From: Rhizomucor pusillus
Lineage: Eukaryota > Mucoromycota > Mucoromycetes > Mucorales > Lichtheimiaceae
NCBI GenBank assembly: GCA_900175165.2
Contig: FWWN02000570.1
Coordinates: forward strand, 1 to 64,000
Reading direction: 5' to 3'
DNA length: 64,000 bases
Position 1 is the stretch's first letter, and each line of letters opens with the position of its first letter. A model generated the notes under the pieces. The model was not told the DNA's origin and did no database searches. It saw only the letters and a list, made by a program, of their open reading frames with translations. Position numbers and translations under genes: made by a program. Positions 26,201 to 41,200 of the stretch are shown one piece after another.

Positions 26201-29200
26201 ATCGTCCTCGAAATTTCTTTGAATCTTTGCTTCTCTTCCTCGTCAGTATATACTTCCAGCAACGATCCGGAACGTTCGACGAGCTCCAAAAGCGTCTGAA
26301 AGCAATGTGAGTCAACCAAGGCGATTTCTAGACTATCTACAAAATGGGGGCTTATTACCTTGATGTGTAAATTTTTTAAACTTAACCAATTGCTTACCGT
26401 TTTCTGCTACAGCATGTAGCAAAATCGTCGTCAAACTCTCCAACAGTTCCAAATCGTCCGACGGGCTGCTGTCGTATCCGTATTTCACGAATTTTACGAT
26501 ATGTTCTACATCTTCTAGCTTGAATGCATTGCGTGAAGAATCTAAAGGAGGGAATGACTTAACGCCTGCTTCCTATTCCATATCTTCATTTTCCCCATAC
26601 CATCCTCTATTACATTATCGAGAACCTTGACGGCCATGTTTATGATATGTTCCTCTTCTTTTTCCATGCGAGCTGGATCCAACAATCTTGTCAAACGTTG
26701 CACGCCACCGTTTTCATGAATACTCTTTTGTATCGGTTCTATATGACCATGAACTTTGATATTTATACTTCGTACAGCTCCGATGGTATCCTTACCGTAG
26801 CCCATGCTGCTGTTTAGAAGGAATCCACAGGTCGTCAAGACAAGTGCGGAATTTTCAGTGTTATCGAGATACTTTATCACAATCGGTAAAATGCCAGCAC
26901 TTTCCACTCGTTTTCTGTTTTCCTCTGTACAATAATGTGAGCAGGTCACAACGATTACTGCGATCCAATAGTATACACACCGTGATCAAAACACGCATTT
27001 CCAAGCACACGCAAAGTTTGTCTCTGAAACTCGGCAGTGCAATGCTGTGTTTTAAGCAAGGACGCAAAGCTTTGTATGATCCCTGATTCACCGAGAGGCG
27101 TTCGCACGGACTCTGGTGGCAACGAGCACATAAGAGTTTGATTGGTGATATATCCGTGATTTATCCTTTTTACCGTTACGAGCAGCGTTCGCTAACGCTT
27201 CTGCAAGCACGCACGCAGCATCCCACGTTTTATTGTCTCTGGGGTTGGCCTCGATTGCGCCTTGCACGGCCTTGATCTCGTTGGCAGCTACCTCGATACC
27301 TTGTACAGGATCTTCAAAGTATGCGGCTATCGTTTTAGCTTAACTGGCATTCCGGGATTCCCCAACGCAGTGTACCTATCGTTAGTTGTTGGACGGCCGT
27401 TTGCAGCTGCTGCTCCACTGAAATGTCTGCTGCCGCTGCTGTCATCAATTGAAGGTCTCGTTGAGCGTTGGAACCTGCGCGACTTTCTTGTGTCACCACC
27501 TCATCTCAGGGCACTCCGCATCCGAGATCTGAATTCGCAGTAAGGCAGGCGCATTTACAAAGAGTCCTTAGTGGATGAATGACGTATGAACAGCTAACCA
27601 TCAGTTTTAGATTGAAACAAAATATATCGTAGCTTTCCACTATTGTCACATATCACATCTATCAGGTATGAAATTGCTTCCCATGAAGTACAGAAAAGAG
27701 CAGGGTTTTCGCACGCATGCAATGCATACGCTCTGTGCCAGATGAAAGAAAAGGCCGTCTGTTGGAGAGTTTACAGAGGTAATGAATCTAAAAACATAGT
27801 CTAGTTTACCTTCACACTCAAACCATACATACATATTTTGCCTCGTAGTACGACTATATTGTATACATAAATGGAGTCGCATATAGCTATAACCAGTCAA
27901 ATACAGTACATAGCATCGTGTCTTTTCCACATGTTGAGCTTCAAAGAAGCACAGTAGATAAACAAATAGTACGTGTCACATTGTTGCAGCGTTTACGTCG
28001 CAAACAACTGGCAACAATTGTCATTTAAGAGTCCTCATTATATGCTACTTCCCCGTTGTTCTCGTCACAAAAGAGCATGTATGACTATAAAAACTTGCAG
28101 AATTTCTCTTTTACGTGAGAGAAAAATACTGGAGGGCCACGGCAGCAAAGATCCGAGTGTGAAGCCAGTCTGGCTCGGCGGGCTCAAAGATTTTTTTTTA
28201 CAACCTGATCAAGTCCGGTCGACAACGCGTTTTTTTCCTTTCTCACAACAACACTTTTATCCATGTCACAAAGAAGTCGTAAGTAAACCAAACGCTGTTG
28301 TTGCACTGCCAATGATGTCAGTGAAGCATCGGTTGTACTAAAAAATGTTGGCTTGTTTCTCTCGCTCGGCCCTACAGTAAAGCGGCAAAACACTGCCAGC
28401 TCAGTTGAAGAAGGAGGCGAACCCATGGATGCCTCTCCGAAGCGACAGCGTACACGCATCTTGAATGGCGCCGACGGCCGCAGCCATCACCCTGCCCCCA
28501 TCACGAGACAGTCGTCGTCGCGCTCGTTACATGACAAGATCCCTCTTCCTCTCGCACCAGAACATCCCGGCCACATTTTCGTCTTTGGAAGCGGCGACAC
28601 TGGTCAGCTCGGCTTGGGCGACGAAATGCTTACCAGAAAGAAGCCTATGCCTCTCAAGGTCCTCGATGACAAAGAAATTGTAGACATTGTATGTGGTGGG
28701 ATGCATACGTTGGCAATCACACGGGAAGGCAAGGTAAAAGGAAAAACGTATAGTTGTCTTCGCGTGTATGTAGGTTTTTCTTACAAAGATATATACTCTT
28801 TATTAGCTTTGGAGCTGGGGATGCAACGACCAACGAGCACTCGGTCGATCCGGCGAAGAATACGAGCCTGGCCCGGTAGAAAACCTTGAAAACATCAAGA
28901 TTATCAAAGCTGCTTGCGGTGACTCGATCTCGATGGCCCTATCCGATCAAGGAAAGCTCTTCTGCTGGGGTACTTATCGAGTAAGTAGGGAGAAGATATC
29001 TAGTGATATATAACTAGCAGTCTGCTAAAACTCTCTCAACAACCCTAGTCATCCGAAGGCGCTCTTGGCTTCTCCAAGGAGCAAAGTGTCCAGTCCGTGC
29101 CTGCAATTTTTGAACCTTTGAAGAACGAAAAGATTGTTGACATTGCAGCTGGATCCGATCACTGTCTTGCATTGACTGCTGATGGTTTTGTATATGGTTG

Positions 29201-32200
29201 GGGCAACGGACAGCAATCCCAACTTGGTCGACGAATCATCGAGCGTCGAAAGAAAAATGGCCTGATTCCCGAAAGACTTGCACTCAAACACATCAAGGCC
29301 ATCGGATGCGGATCATATCACTCTTTCGCATTGTCAGTAACCGGAGAGCTCTACGTTTGGGGTCTCAATAACTACCAGCAGTGCGGCCTGTGGACAGAGG
29401 AGGACTACAGAACTCCGGACGTCGTGACCACTCCCACAGTCATTACCAGCTTGCTTGGCAAAGGCGATATCAAGTCTGTAGTTGCGGGTGAGCACCACTC
29501 GCTTGTTTTGATGGAATCCGGCGAAGTTTACGCATTCGGTCGCGCCGATTCGTCCCAGCTTGGTCTTACAGAATCAGAAATCGAACAGTTACGAGTTCAC
29601 GAGCGAAACGGTTCGGCTCACAAGAAAGCCGTCGGCATTCCGACTCGTATCTCCACGTTGAGCAATGTGATCCAGATTGATAGCGGAAGCAACCACGCCA
29701 TCGCTGTTGACAACAAAGGCCAAGCGTTTACATGGGGTTTTGGTGAAATGATGGCTCTCGGCACCGGCGACGAAGACGACGTTACCCAGCCCACCCTCTT
29801 GACTGGTCAGAAACTTGAAGGGCACAAGGTATTACGGGTAGCAGCTGGTGCACAACACACGGTGGTTCTCGCTACACCAGAGTAATTTGGATGTTTTTCC
29901 CAGAAGACAACAACAATAACAAGACCCCCATTCCAACTTGAATGTGCCCCTCACACACACTGTCCAACTCACCAACACACACATTTCCCACTTGTAGCTA
30001 CATATTTAAATAAAGAAAGGAGCAACATCATTTTGCAACGATTCAAACAAAACTTGCTATCATCGTCGTCGTCGCTGACCCTTACTCTGCTGCTGACCAC
30101 CTGTCTATCCTAAGGGCATCCTACCAATAAAAATGATAGGGCGCATTGAAGACCATGTTCTGTTGGTTTAAATACAAGCAACTGCAATGGAAGCTTTCAA
30201 AGCACGTCATGCGTATGCATAAATTAGCCAAGTTTATTTATATCACAGAAGAAGCAAAAGTTATATATACAAAATTGTTGTTAATTGAGCCTAACATCAG
30301 AGTTAGCAAAATATTTACAATCAGTGTCCCGAGCAAAAGATCACTTACGTTCCCTTGCAGTACTTGCTGCCGCACAGACACGGAATCTTGTCAGCTTCAA
30401 TCGGGAATTTGTAGTCGTATGTGATTTCTTCTCCAGGCATGATAACTCTGTTCGAGTAGATGACGATTTTCTTTTGTTTTTCAACAGTGATAATCTTGGC
30501 GCTGCAGTTGGGCGCACAGCAATGGTTGATAAATCGAGCAATGTTCCCTTTCTTGGTAGCATCGATCACTGTATCGTCGTCTACTCGGAACAGGTAGCTG
30601 CTTCCAATGCCTTGTTTCTCATACTTCTTTTCGCGTTCTTCCGCTACCTGTTGCCGGATAACTTCGCCCACATACTCTATCACGAGATCGTTCGCTTCGA
30701 TGCGCTCTTCTGCAAACAATCCCCAGTCGTGAATAGGCGACTTGTCGAACCGTAACTCCTTCTTTCGGCTCTTGAGCTGGTTGAACTTTAGAATATCCGA
30801 ATCGCTGTAAGTTCGTTTCTGTAGATCCATGCCGACCAGCAGCCGTCGATTGTTGACACGCGTTGTACGGGATGTCATGCGCCCACCCGCGCTAGTAGTA
30901 GGGGTATCGAATGTCGTCTTGTTTTTCGGAAGATACTCTGCTTTCTCAGAGTCGGGTATAGGTGTATACTTGCGTGATCGCGCGCAGCTGTCGTTCTTGA
31001 AGGACTCGAGCTCTTGACGGACCACTAGATATATATAATGAGTTACTCGCTGCACTTTCATATTTGAAATTGATATTTTACCATTGAAACCATCCGCGTG
31101 GATCTTCTCGAGCAAGGCCAGGCGTAGAAACTGATAATCTTCCACATCCTTCACTTGACGGAATGGATCAAGTTCAGGCGCTTCGTAAACTGCCTGCACG
31201 TTATCTGGAAGATCGTCCGGCTCGTTGTCGGCAAATTCCTCCTCGTCATCAGATTCGTCAGACGCTAGCAACGCCTGCTCATATTTCGCCTGAAGTTCCT
31301 GTTCATCAATCTGCGGTTTTTGGATATCCTCCTCCTCCACTTCAATTCTTTCCTCTTCCACGTTATCGTTTTCTGGCATTGCAGTGGAGTCAGTTTCCAT
31401 TGGCGATTCGGCATTGACGACCTCTTCTATTCGTCTTGGTTGCGGTAACGGCTCCTTGTCTTGATCTTCTGGCTCTCGTTCGTTGTATTCTTCTTGCTCA
31501 TCTTCGCTGACATCCGATTCGTGTATGATGCGTTTTCGCTTTTGTCGACGAGGTGCAGGCGAGGGACCAGCAGCTACTATTTCTCCTTCTTCATTGCTGG
31601 ATTCGCTGTCAAATGAAACGACGGTCCGCTTCAAATTCCTTCTCGCTGGTTTCACATTCTCCATCGATGCATCGCTCTCCTGATCTTCATACGACAACGA
31701 AGTAGTAGGCTGTGTTTCCATGTGTCCCTGCTGTACATATTGTTTGCGGTTCATCTGCTGCAACAATTCTACGTTGACAACGTCCACTTGGTTTTCTTGC
31801 TCCTCCAAATAATCACGAAGACGTCTTGGACGCTGCTTGCTGTACAACAGAGAAGACGACGAAGTCGGCTTTTCTTCTGTATCGCTAAATACTGACGGTG
31901 TTCGACTGGCCGCACCTTCCGATACGTTTGAGCGCTCGTCTCCGTAAGGTCGTCCATACAGTTGATTGCCGTATCCTCCTCGTTCCTCGTGTGACGGATA
32001 CTGCTTCTTCTTTATGCGAGGCAATTGACTCAAAGATTTAGATTCGTTATCTGGCAGCTGATGATTGCTCGTCACGACACGTCCATTGGAAGTCTTTGTG
32101 AAGTCGTCGGTGGTGCTCGTGCTTACCAGGATTGGCGCGGCAGCTGGTTTTATCTCTGGTTTCTCGATAGAACCTTTGCTGTATCGCGTCTTGCGATCAT

Positions 32201-35200
32201 GCAAGGCAGGTCCGATTACTCTGCTTTTTAGGTCTTTAATTACAACCGCTGACAGTTCATCAAATGTGCGTTTCTTTGCTCTTTCAGCCAACGAAGCTGG
32301 TTGACTTTGGGATTGGCGGAATGAGGAGGATGCATCAAGATCGGATGTCCGGGATTCTTCACTGGTAATAAAGGAATGTGCATCCCTGTCTGTTGCAGCA
32401 AGCTGTACAATATGATCCGGTCTCTTTTTCAATTCTCCATCGGCAACAATCTGAGTGTGCCTGGAACTCGAGGTTGAGGAAACCGAGCTGTGGCGCTGCG
32501 ACCGCTCTACATCATCGCGGCGATAGCTAGCAGATGACGAGCGCGTAGAGTGGCGGTAACTCTCACGATGTCGATAATACCGATCATGATCGCATTCATG
32601 TTCATGCAGATAATTAGGTTCATCTCTTGATCTGGATGATCGTCGATAATGACGATCGTCGTAGTATCCTCGAGAGTCACGCCTTGGAGGCGTGCGACTG
32701 CGACTGTGGTATCTGTAATCCCGGTACGAGTGCCTGGAACGAGATGGCTCATAATCTCGGTAACGTGGCGGTGGCGGAGGATAGCGCGATGAAGAATACG
32801 AGGATCTTCCAGCTTCACGTTCGTAGTAACGACTTTCTCGATATCTGTAGTCGTCAGGGTAACGACGATAATCGTCGTAACGATCGTATGATCTGTCGTA
32901 GCTAGATCTTTCGTGTTTTCCAGAACCGTCAGTATGGGACGTAGCTGTCGCTGCAGGTTCCACTATATCGTCGATGACTTCGCCTTCTTCTCGATTGGCG
33001 ACAGCCTGTGCTCGCATAGCTTCCTCGTACGACTTTCTTCTCTGTCGAAAGAGCTCCTCTCTAGATTCGCTGTATTCTTTCGTCCGTCGCTCTAAATGTT
33101 GTTTCCATTTGGTGCCTATGCATCCTTTAGCTCGTTGTCTCACATAATCTCTCATTCTTTCTGTACCTAATGGATCCCATTCGATAACGACGTTCGGAAC
33201 GTTGGACAGAGTTCGACCTGTTCCCAACCTGACAGCTTCCTTTGCAGCGCGCTCAGGATTCTGGCCGTTCTTTTTTGAAAACACAACTCGTGCCAGACCG
33301 AGACCTTCGTTTGTTTCCTCGGATTTCGCAATCTTGATGCTTTCACAGTCGCCGTAGTGTGACAAGAAGACTGCAATCTCATTCTTTGTAACAACGTTTG
33401 ACAAGTTGGACATCACGATCACTCCAACGTGGCCCCGTTTCTCTTGCAAGATCGAGAGCTATAGAGTAAAAAGTGAGATCGACCATTATTTCCCTAGCTA
33501 GCTCTAGCCAGTTTTACCTTGAACGGTGGGATCTTGAGCGTCGCTTTTTGTTCAGTATAACGACGTTTGACCCGATCCGATGGGTACTTTGGAAGCGCCA
33601 GCCGAGGATCACTGGCTTTCGTCGTCGTCGAACTGCTCATTGACTAGAAAAGAACTCTAAGCATTTTAAAGTAATCCACGTGTAAATTGCCAAGGACATA
33701 CATGAATCTGTCAGAGATAATAATGGCCTTTGCAAACATTCAGAGAAAGGGTTCGCCGAGGATGGTTCGGGAGTTGCTGAATTAGGATCAGCACTTTGGT
33801 CTCAAAAATTCATTGAGTAGTTGCGGTTCATCCTGAATTAACTATCGTGCTTTAAAGTGTAAATAGCTCCTATGTTACAGGACACAGCCCAGGGATTATT
33901 GCTTGTCGGGAAATAGGTAATTCAATGCGAGGAGTGCTCAAATAACCTTGGATAACAGTATCGCAATGTAAACCCAACCATACGGATTACAGAGTCGACC
34001 TTGTCATGTTTAATACTCCTTCGATACAGAGCCCATGTTTATTTCATTGCCGCTGAAAATCAATAAATGTTATATATGGTACAGTTAAGGGAAGTTACAG
34101 AAGTAGCTATGCCTACCGCTGGAGCAACCTTAAATTATTTACGCCGTTCTCTAATTTGTCGTAAACAATAACGTTGCGCACAAACCGCTAGTCAAAAGAT
34201 AATGAGTAGTCTAGATGTAATTTGCACGGATGAAATTGTGAGCAGCAGTCTAGATCTGCCATATATACTCTGATGGAAAGGTACAAGAGCGTAAAAAGTT
34301 CCTTGTCAAAGAAAAAATTTCGATTTGGACCTTGGAGGCATGGAAGGCAACAGTGCTCTGTCTTTCAGACTTGACTGGGTAAAAATATGTAAAGAAAAAC
34401 TTGGGCACGACATTCTTCAAAGGATTATGGGCAGTATATAACTTGATCTTTGCGTCGTAAAACTTGCAACGGCATCTCTCTCTTACTCTTTTACGTTCCT
34501 TTCCAAAGAGTTATGCGTACCATCCTTACCATCTCCGCAGCCGTGGCTGTCCTGTTCGCGCAGACCACTCTTGCTTTCAACAACGTCGATGTGAAGCCTA
34601 TCAGCTACCAAGAAGAGGCTGGAGAACAGCAGCAAGAGCAGCCAGAGACCTCTGGTGACTTGGAGCTTACCGACTCGTTCAGCAACTTCCGCTGGAGCGG
34701 CAACGACGTCTTGGCTCAAGAAACCTTCACTGTCAACTTGGACCAAGCTGCCCGCATCCAGGTTACCGACTACAAGAACCGTGGTGATACCTTCCAAGTG
34801 TATGACAACGGCGAGCTCTTGGGCGAAACCTCTGAAGTTGAGGATGCTCAGGACGCTGAAGTTTTTGCTGCCACTCCCGAAGAAGCCTTGGAAGACGAAC
34901 GCTTCAGCAAGGGCACTTTTGACTTGGAAGAGGGTGAGCACAAGATCACTATCAAGGCTACTGGTCCCTATGAAGCCGGCACCGCTGCTATCCGTCTAGT
35001 TGCCAAGGACCAATCCCAAGACCTTCACAAGAAGAAAGGCGGCTGGGACGATGACAAGGACGACAAGAAGTGGGACGACGATGACGACGACGATAAAGAA
35101 TGGGGCAAGAAGGACAAGTGGGACGACGATGACGATGATGACAAGGACTGGGGCAAGAAGAAAGACAAGTGGGACGACGACGATGACGATGACGACAAGG

Positions 35201-38200
35201 ACTGGGGCAAGAAGAAGGACAAGTGGGAGGACGACGACGATGATGATGACAAGGAATGGGGCAAGAAGAAGTGGGAGGACGACGACGACGGCAAAGACTG
35301 GGGCAAGAAAGACAAGTGGGACGATGACAAGAAAGGCGGTTGGGGCGACAAGGAAGAAGATCCCTGGGGTGGCAAGAAGAAATCCTGGGGCGGCTCTTGG
35401 GACGACAAGAAGGAAGACCCTTGGGGCAAGAAGGAATCCTGGGGTGGTTCTTGGGAGGAAAAGAAGAAGGATCCCTGGCCCGTGAAGAAGGAACCAAAGG
35501 TCTGGGACAAGTGGCCCAAGTCCATCCGCGTCGATCCTTCCCACACCATCACTTTCACTAAGACCGAATGGATCATTGAAAGACCCAGTAAGTACAAGTA
35601 AGCGATGATGAAAATGCATAGAAACAGTTGCTAATATACATATGCTCCTCATTTTTGTAACGCATCACCATGATCGTTTAGCCGCAGTGTAAGTATAATC
35701 TTTGAGCAATGCTAATACTCGGTAAGAGTAACTAATACCTGTTCCTTAGACCATTTTTCACTGAAGAAGCTCCCAAAGTCTGGACAAAGAGCAAAGAGGA
35801 GTGGTCTGGCAAAAAGAAGGAGGAATGGACCAAAGGCAAGGATGAATGGTCAAAGGGCAAGGACGAATGGTCAAAAGGCAAGGACGAATGGTCTGGAAAG
35901 GGTCAAGGATGGTAAAAGAATGAAGGTAAATATTATTCCTTTTCCACTTAACACTATGCACGACTTTGTATTGACATGACAATCATTTGCTGCTAGCTGT
36001 AGTAGACCGAGCTACAAATTTCCTTTTTCCAGCCATTTTAGTACCCTTACATACCATTTATTACGCAACTATCCATGCGATTTATATAATTCATACCTTC
36101 GCTTTATTTAACACAGTAAAAAAGAACTTCTGTTGTTGTCTCGCAAATGCCCAAGCTGAGTAGTACAGTGCATTCATTGTCCGCATGAATTATTGTTCTT
36201 CGGAGTGAAACATGATGTAATGATGGGTTTTGCAATCATTCGAGCCGCTCATTTCTCTTTTTCTTCCCACTTGTTTTCAAACAGAAAAATGCAGCCCGCT
36301 GAACCTATGGGCCGTAGTCCAGACGATGATATTCAAGACACCACCATCCCTGACCATCTGCCAGTACAGATGGCACTAGCTCCAGAGCAAAAACCGTATT
36401 CGCATACCCATGTTATTCGACGGCAAGACATGCAAAGCGAGCAAGACAGACACGCCCACAATCTTTCAAAACACAGCTTATCTCCAGAGCAGCTTGGAGT
36501 CGTAGGCTACGTCAAGGACGTGGCAGGATTCGTCAAGGATGCGGTGCAGGAAGCTAAAGACAAGCGATGTCGCAGCATTTCGCAAACGTCAGAGCAACAC
36601 GAAGCGGATATTACGACGCAGCAGCAGCAGCAGCCGGCGGCAATTCACTCTATACAGCAAGCAAACGAGACACTTGGCACGTCTCCTCCTTCTGATAGAA
36701 GTAGATCGCCTCTCGCAGAAGTCGTAACAGGACTATTTCCTGGACTCGATCCAAACGCACACGGATGTACCCACGCCGACGAAATAAGGCACCAGCTACC
36801 GCATCCTGGAAGCAGCAGCAGTCCCCCAGATAATCCCAATGCACTGCATCGTTAATAAAAAATGTATGTACTTTTATTGCTGCCGTCGTCTTCTGCCATC
36901 TCCTCCTCCACGACCGTGTTCTCGAGAAATCTGCTCTGCGGTTTCGCAAATAAGCTGGTGCTAAAAGAAGATGCTGGTTTAGATTTTGACAGACATATCG
37001 TACGTTGTTGAATTATTCTCACCAGACTATTGTTGCGCCGAGCCAGTAACTGCATCCCATCATTCAGCGATTTGTGAAACATCAAACTCCATCTTTAGCT
37101 GGTTACCTTTACGTCTTCAACGTTGATCACAGAACGTTTGCTGTTATGTCTGTTGTCCGAATGGATTAAAGCTATGTGGAATCTCGACTTGTCATGTAAT
37201 AAACACATACTTTGCGAAAGCTTCTAGATCGGTGGCCATGGATTCTATGTTATGTAGAACTGATTAATTTCTTGCCGATTCATGCAGTGCGACCTACAAA
37301 CCAATCTGTTTGTAGACAACATCCGCCAAGGACGCAACAAAGTCCTGCGTCAAGGTCTTGCCAATGGTATCGGCTAAATCGTCGTAGTGGTTCAATATAT
37401 ACACATGTCAAAACAAAAGGGAACAGGAATTTGTCTTTACCTTCGTGTTGCGCGATCTGTTCCACCGAGTACCAGATCGCCGTCCTTAGATTCTGCTCAA
37501 GATTTGGGCTTCATTAAAAACCTTTCTCTCGCTAGTCGCTCTGCAAGCGTTTATTTGCTACCTGAATCTCCTGCTCCCGTGCATCGTCTTCCATGTCAGC
37601 GCCTTGGATAAGTTGAGACAGCGCGAAACTGTTCAGCACTTTTTTCGAGAATATATCGCGAGATAGGTCCGCTTACGTCCAGACACTGTTGATTTCTTAT
37701 GCGCGATCAGATTACACATTTACGATCGCTAGACGAGGCCGTCAAGGCAGAGAATAATCCGAGTCTAGACGCCGTAACAGCAGTGCTTGACGAACCATTG
37801 CAATGGATCTTTAACGATTCGCAAAGTACAAGCAGTCAAGAGTTGGTCAGGAGCCCAGCGTGGAAGCACCACCTCTATGTACTTTTACGGCACGTGGTAC
37901 CGGATTGGATCGTAGTGTTTGGCAGCCATACATCCCGTCAGTTAGCACTCGAGACTACAGTGCTCGGCTACTCTAAAGAACGACCAATAAATAACAAGAG
38001 CTTGACATGCGCAATGGCGCAAACCAGTTTATCCGTCCTACTCGAATGTATCGGCACAGAAAGGGGTGCACCACCTGAAGCCATCTCGATATATATCCAT
38101 CTGTTGAAACGGCTCACCTCGCAGCCGCTCTTTGGATTATACATGCACGAACCGCCAATGGATATCAGATATTTTTGCTCAGTGCTGTGCTCTATTCCTG

Positions 38201-41200
38201 CACGCTTGGCGAACACGTTTGCGTTCGAGCAAAGTGTCAAAGAAGACTGGTATTACGAAAAGTAAGCTGGATAATAACCTTTTTTACGCAGGGTAGTATA
38301 TATTCACATATACGCGGATCGAAGAAATTATTATGCCAACTTGTCTCGATCAGTATGTCAAGAAATTATAAAGAGCGTTGAGGAGGAAAGCAAGCTATTG
38401 CAAAAGCAGGTCAACTTTGTCGGAGAACTTTTGGCCAAGATAGCTCGACAAGGATACGCATGTAAGATTACCTTGAATATCCTCCTACACCGACTGCGGC
38501 AACTCATCCAAAACAAACGTAGCCAAGTGTGTGGAATCGATATATCCTATCCTTATCGCACAATATCACAAACAACCAAAATCAATCGATACCCTCTCCA
38601 ATCTCTGGTTCTCTATCTGGACATGCGTTGAAAAGACTGCAGGTCCTGACAAGATTCTAGCTGCGGCTCTGCAATACACTGCTGGACAATTGAATAATAT
38701 CGAACATCGTAACCTATCCCCGCAGATCAAAAGAAAAGCGGTAGACCTATCCAATTTTCTCTTTGGTACGAGTGTAACTAGTGAGAAACGCCAACGGGTC
38801 GACCAATTCCTGTCTTTGGCTCTGTTCAAACTATCAAAATCGCTGTCATCCACCGTGACTAGTATGCGAATAGCAATAACGGCTGCGCTGCATGCTTTGG
38901 GCATTCAAAAACTTGACGGCGATGAACGATACAGCTTATCCGCTGCGGCCGAGAATATGATTTATACCTTCTCAAAAAATCTCTGTAATCATTGGATAGA
39001 GCCATTTTTCATCTCACACTGCAGCTATTACGAACAACAAAGTAAACCTATTGTTCCTTCTTTTCGTATTTCCGCTTGTTAAAGTGTACTGAAACTAATG
39101 ATTCACTACTAGATATCACCGCTGGACTGCTGCTATGCATTGCGTATCTGTCCAAAGACCGTTTGCAAGAACTCATAAGTGTAACGCCGATCTTCCAGGG
39201 TATCCAGCTTTGGTTAGATAGCGGCGACGCTAGTTCAGCAAAAATTGGTGTAGTAAGTTGTAACGCGAACTCCTTTCATATACGCGCACTTTTATCTAAA
39301 ATTTGCCTTCTTATCGATGGAAGTCTGTTGCCGAAAGCATGTCTTTTATAGTCGATGAGGAAGAAAAACGTTTAAATACTGGATTCTTGGATCCGGATAC
39401 GGATGAACAATACTTTGAATTGAAGAAATTGATCCAGATCCAGGATGCACTGGTGGAAGGTAAAGCGTTATTATCTTGACTAGCAAACCCATTCTTATTG
39501 TTTTCATATGCAGCGACGCTTCCGGACGGCGAATCTGAGCCTGTTGTGGAGGAAGTTGAAACAAGCGAAGATGAAGAAGAAGAGAAACCGTTGGATCCAG
39601 ATATGGTGATAAACGTTGAAGAACTTGGTAGGAAGTAAACACCAAGTTGGCGACAAGAGCATGGTCTATTCATTCCTGTATCACTGTTAGGATCCGACAG
39701 TGACTCTGAAGATTCGGATCTTGAGCCTTATCCTATGGAAGACGAATCTGATCCAGAGGATAGCAAATACGGAGACGGTTCTAAACCTCGAAAGAAGCGA
39801 TTAAAGGAGCCTGTGTATGTTGTTATTTCTATTAACACGCCGTCCGTCGCCGCAGGCTTACATACCTTCCTTGTTGCTAGATATGTCCTTGATTTGATGT
39901 CCTATTTGAAGGACAGGGAAGATCCCGTCAAGTTGGAACTCGCATTGAACGCAGCCGAGAATCTCATTCGTCGCAAAACTGGGGTTGGATACGATCTTGG
40001 TAAGGATTTTCCCCTTTTGAAAAGCGATCTACATGTATATACTGAACTGTTCTCTCAGAGGAAGCTGCGATTCCTTTGGCTGATAGTCTCATTTCATTTG
40101 ACAATTCTTACGATATCAAGGACGCAGATCAAAGAAGACAAAATGCGCTGGCCGCTCTTATGGTAGCAGTACCGCGGACTGTGACAGGGTAAGCCAGGGA
40201 TATGCGAAAGATCTATGCTCGATATCAACGTAACTTGTTTAGGCATATTATTGACAGCTTTTACGACCGGAATACGCCGACGGGAACGAAGCAGCTGATT
40301 CTATCATCCATCATATTTGCAGTGCGCGAGCTGGCTGGCATCGAAGAGAGGAAAGAAGAGATGGTACTAAACTTTCTGGCTTGTGCTTTGTTGTAGCAGT
40401 TCATGCTCTAATATCGTTGTTCTCAAGGAACCTACACAAGATGTCCCAAGTACCGAATTTGAAAAACTGTCCATTGAGCCTCAACAGCAGCAGCGAGTCG
40501 GCAAAGTCCGTGTGTTCTCACGTCAGATGGAAATTGAACGAAAACGACGTGAGCAGATGCGATCAAACAAGTTGAGCGGATTGGCAGGTCCAGTCTTTTT
40601 CTTCCCGCTACTGGTAGGATGGTGGGAAGGCGCGCAAGGACTTTTAAAGTACGGGCTCATGTTCATATTCTTCGAAATTGTTGATACTGATATGTTATCT
40701 TCTCCTATCTAGGAGATGGATGGCGCAGGATAACATGCTGGCAGAGAGGTTTATCATGACCTTGAATGTAATCATGCAATGCTCAAGTAAGAAGATAGTA
40801 TTAAGTTGCCTGCCCCAATGTGTTGCAACATTGACGATCTCCCACTCCCACAGCCAATATACCCGATAAGCGTCGGATCGTCAAGGAATATTTCGAGTTT
40901 GCTTTACCTCTGCGATACGCCAAATTGCCACGACCGACTATCCGCGCTGTACTTTTGGGCTTCAACGTTGCGCTCAATGTATGCTACAAGGGCCAAGAAA
41001 CTATCCTGCTGGACGATTACATGCATGAATTGACGGCTCTGAAAAGCTGGCTTGATGGTAAGAACATCGCTGTGACATTCTTTTTCCTGTCTAATGCTAA
41101 CTCGATGCAAAATCACACAGAGATCATGGAGCTTGTCGGCGAAGATGATTTGAAACACCTGGCGATCGGCCTACTGATGCGTCTAGTAGATATATCAAAG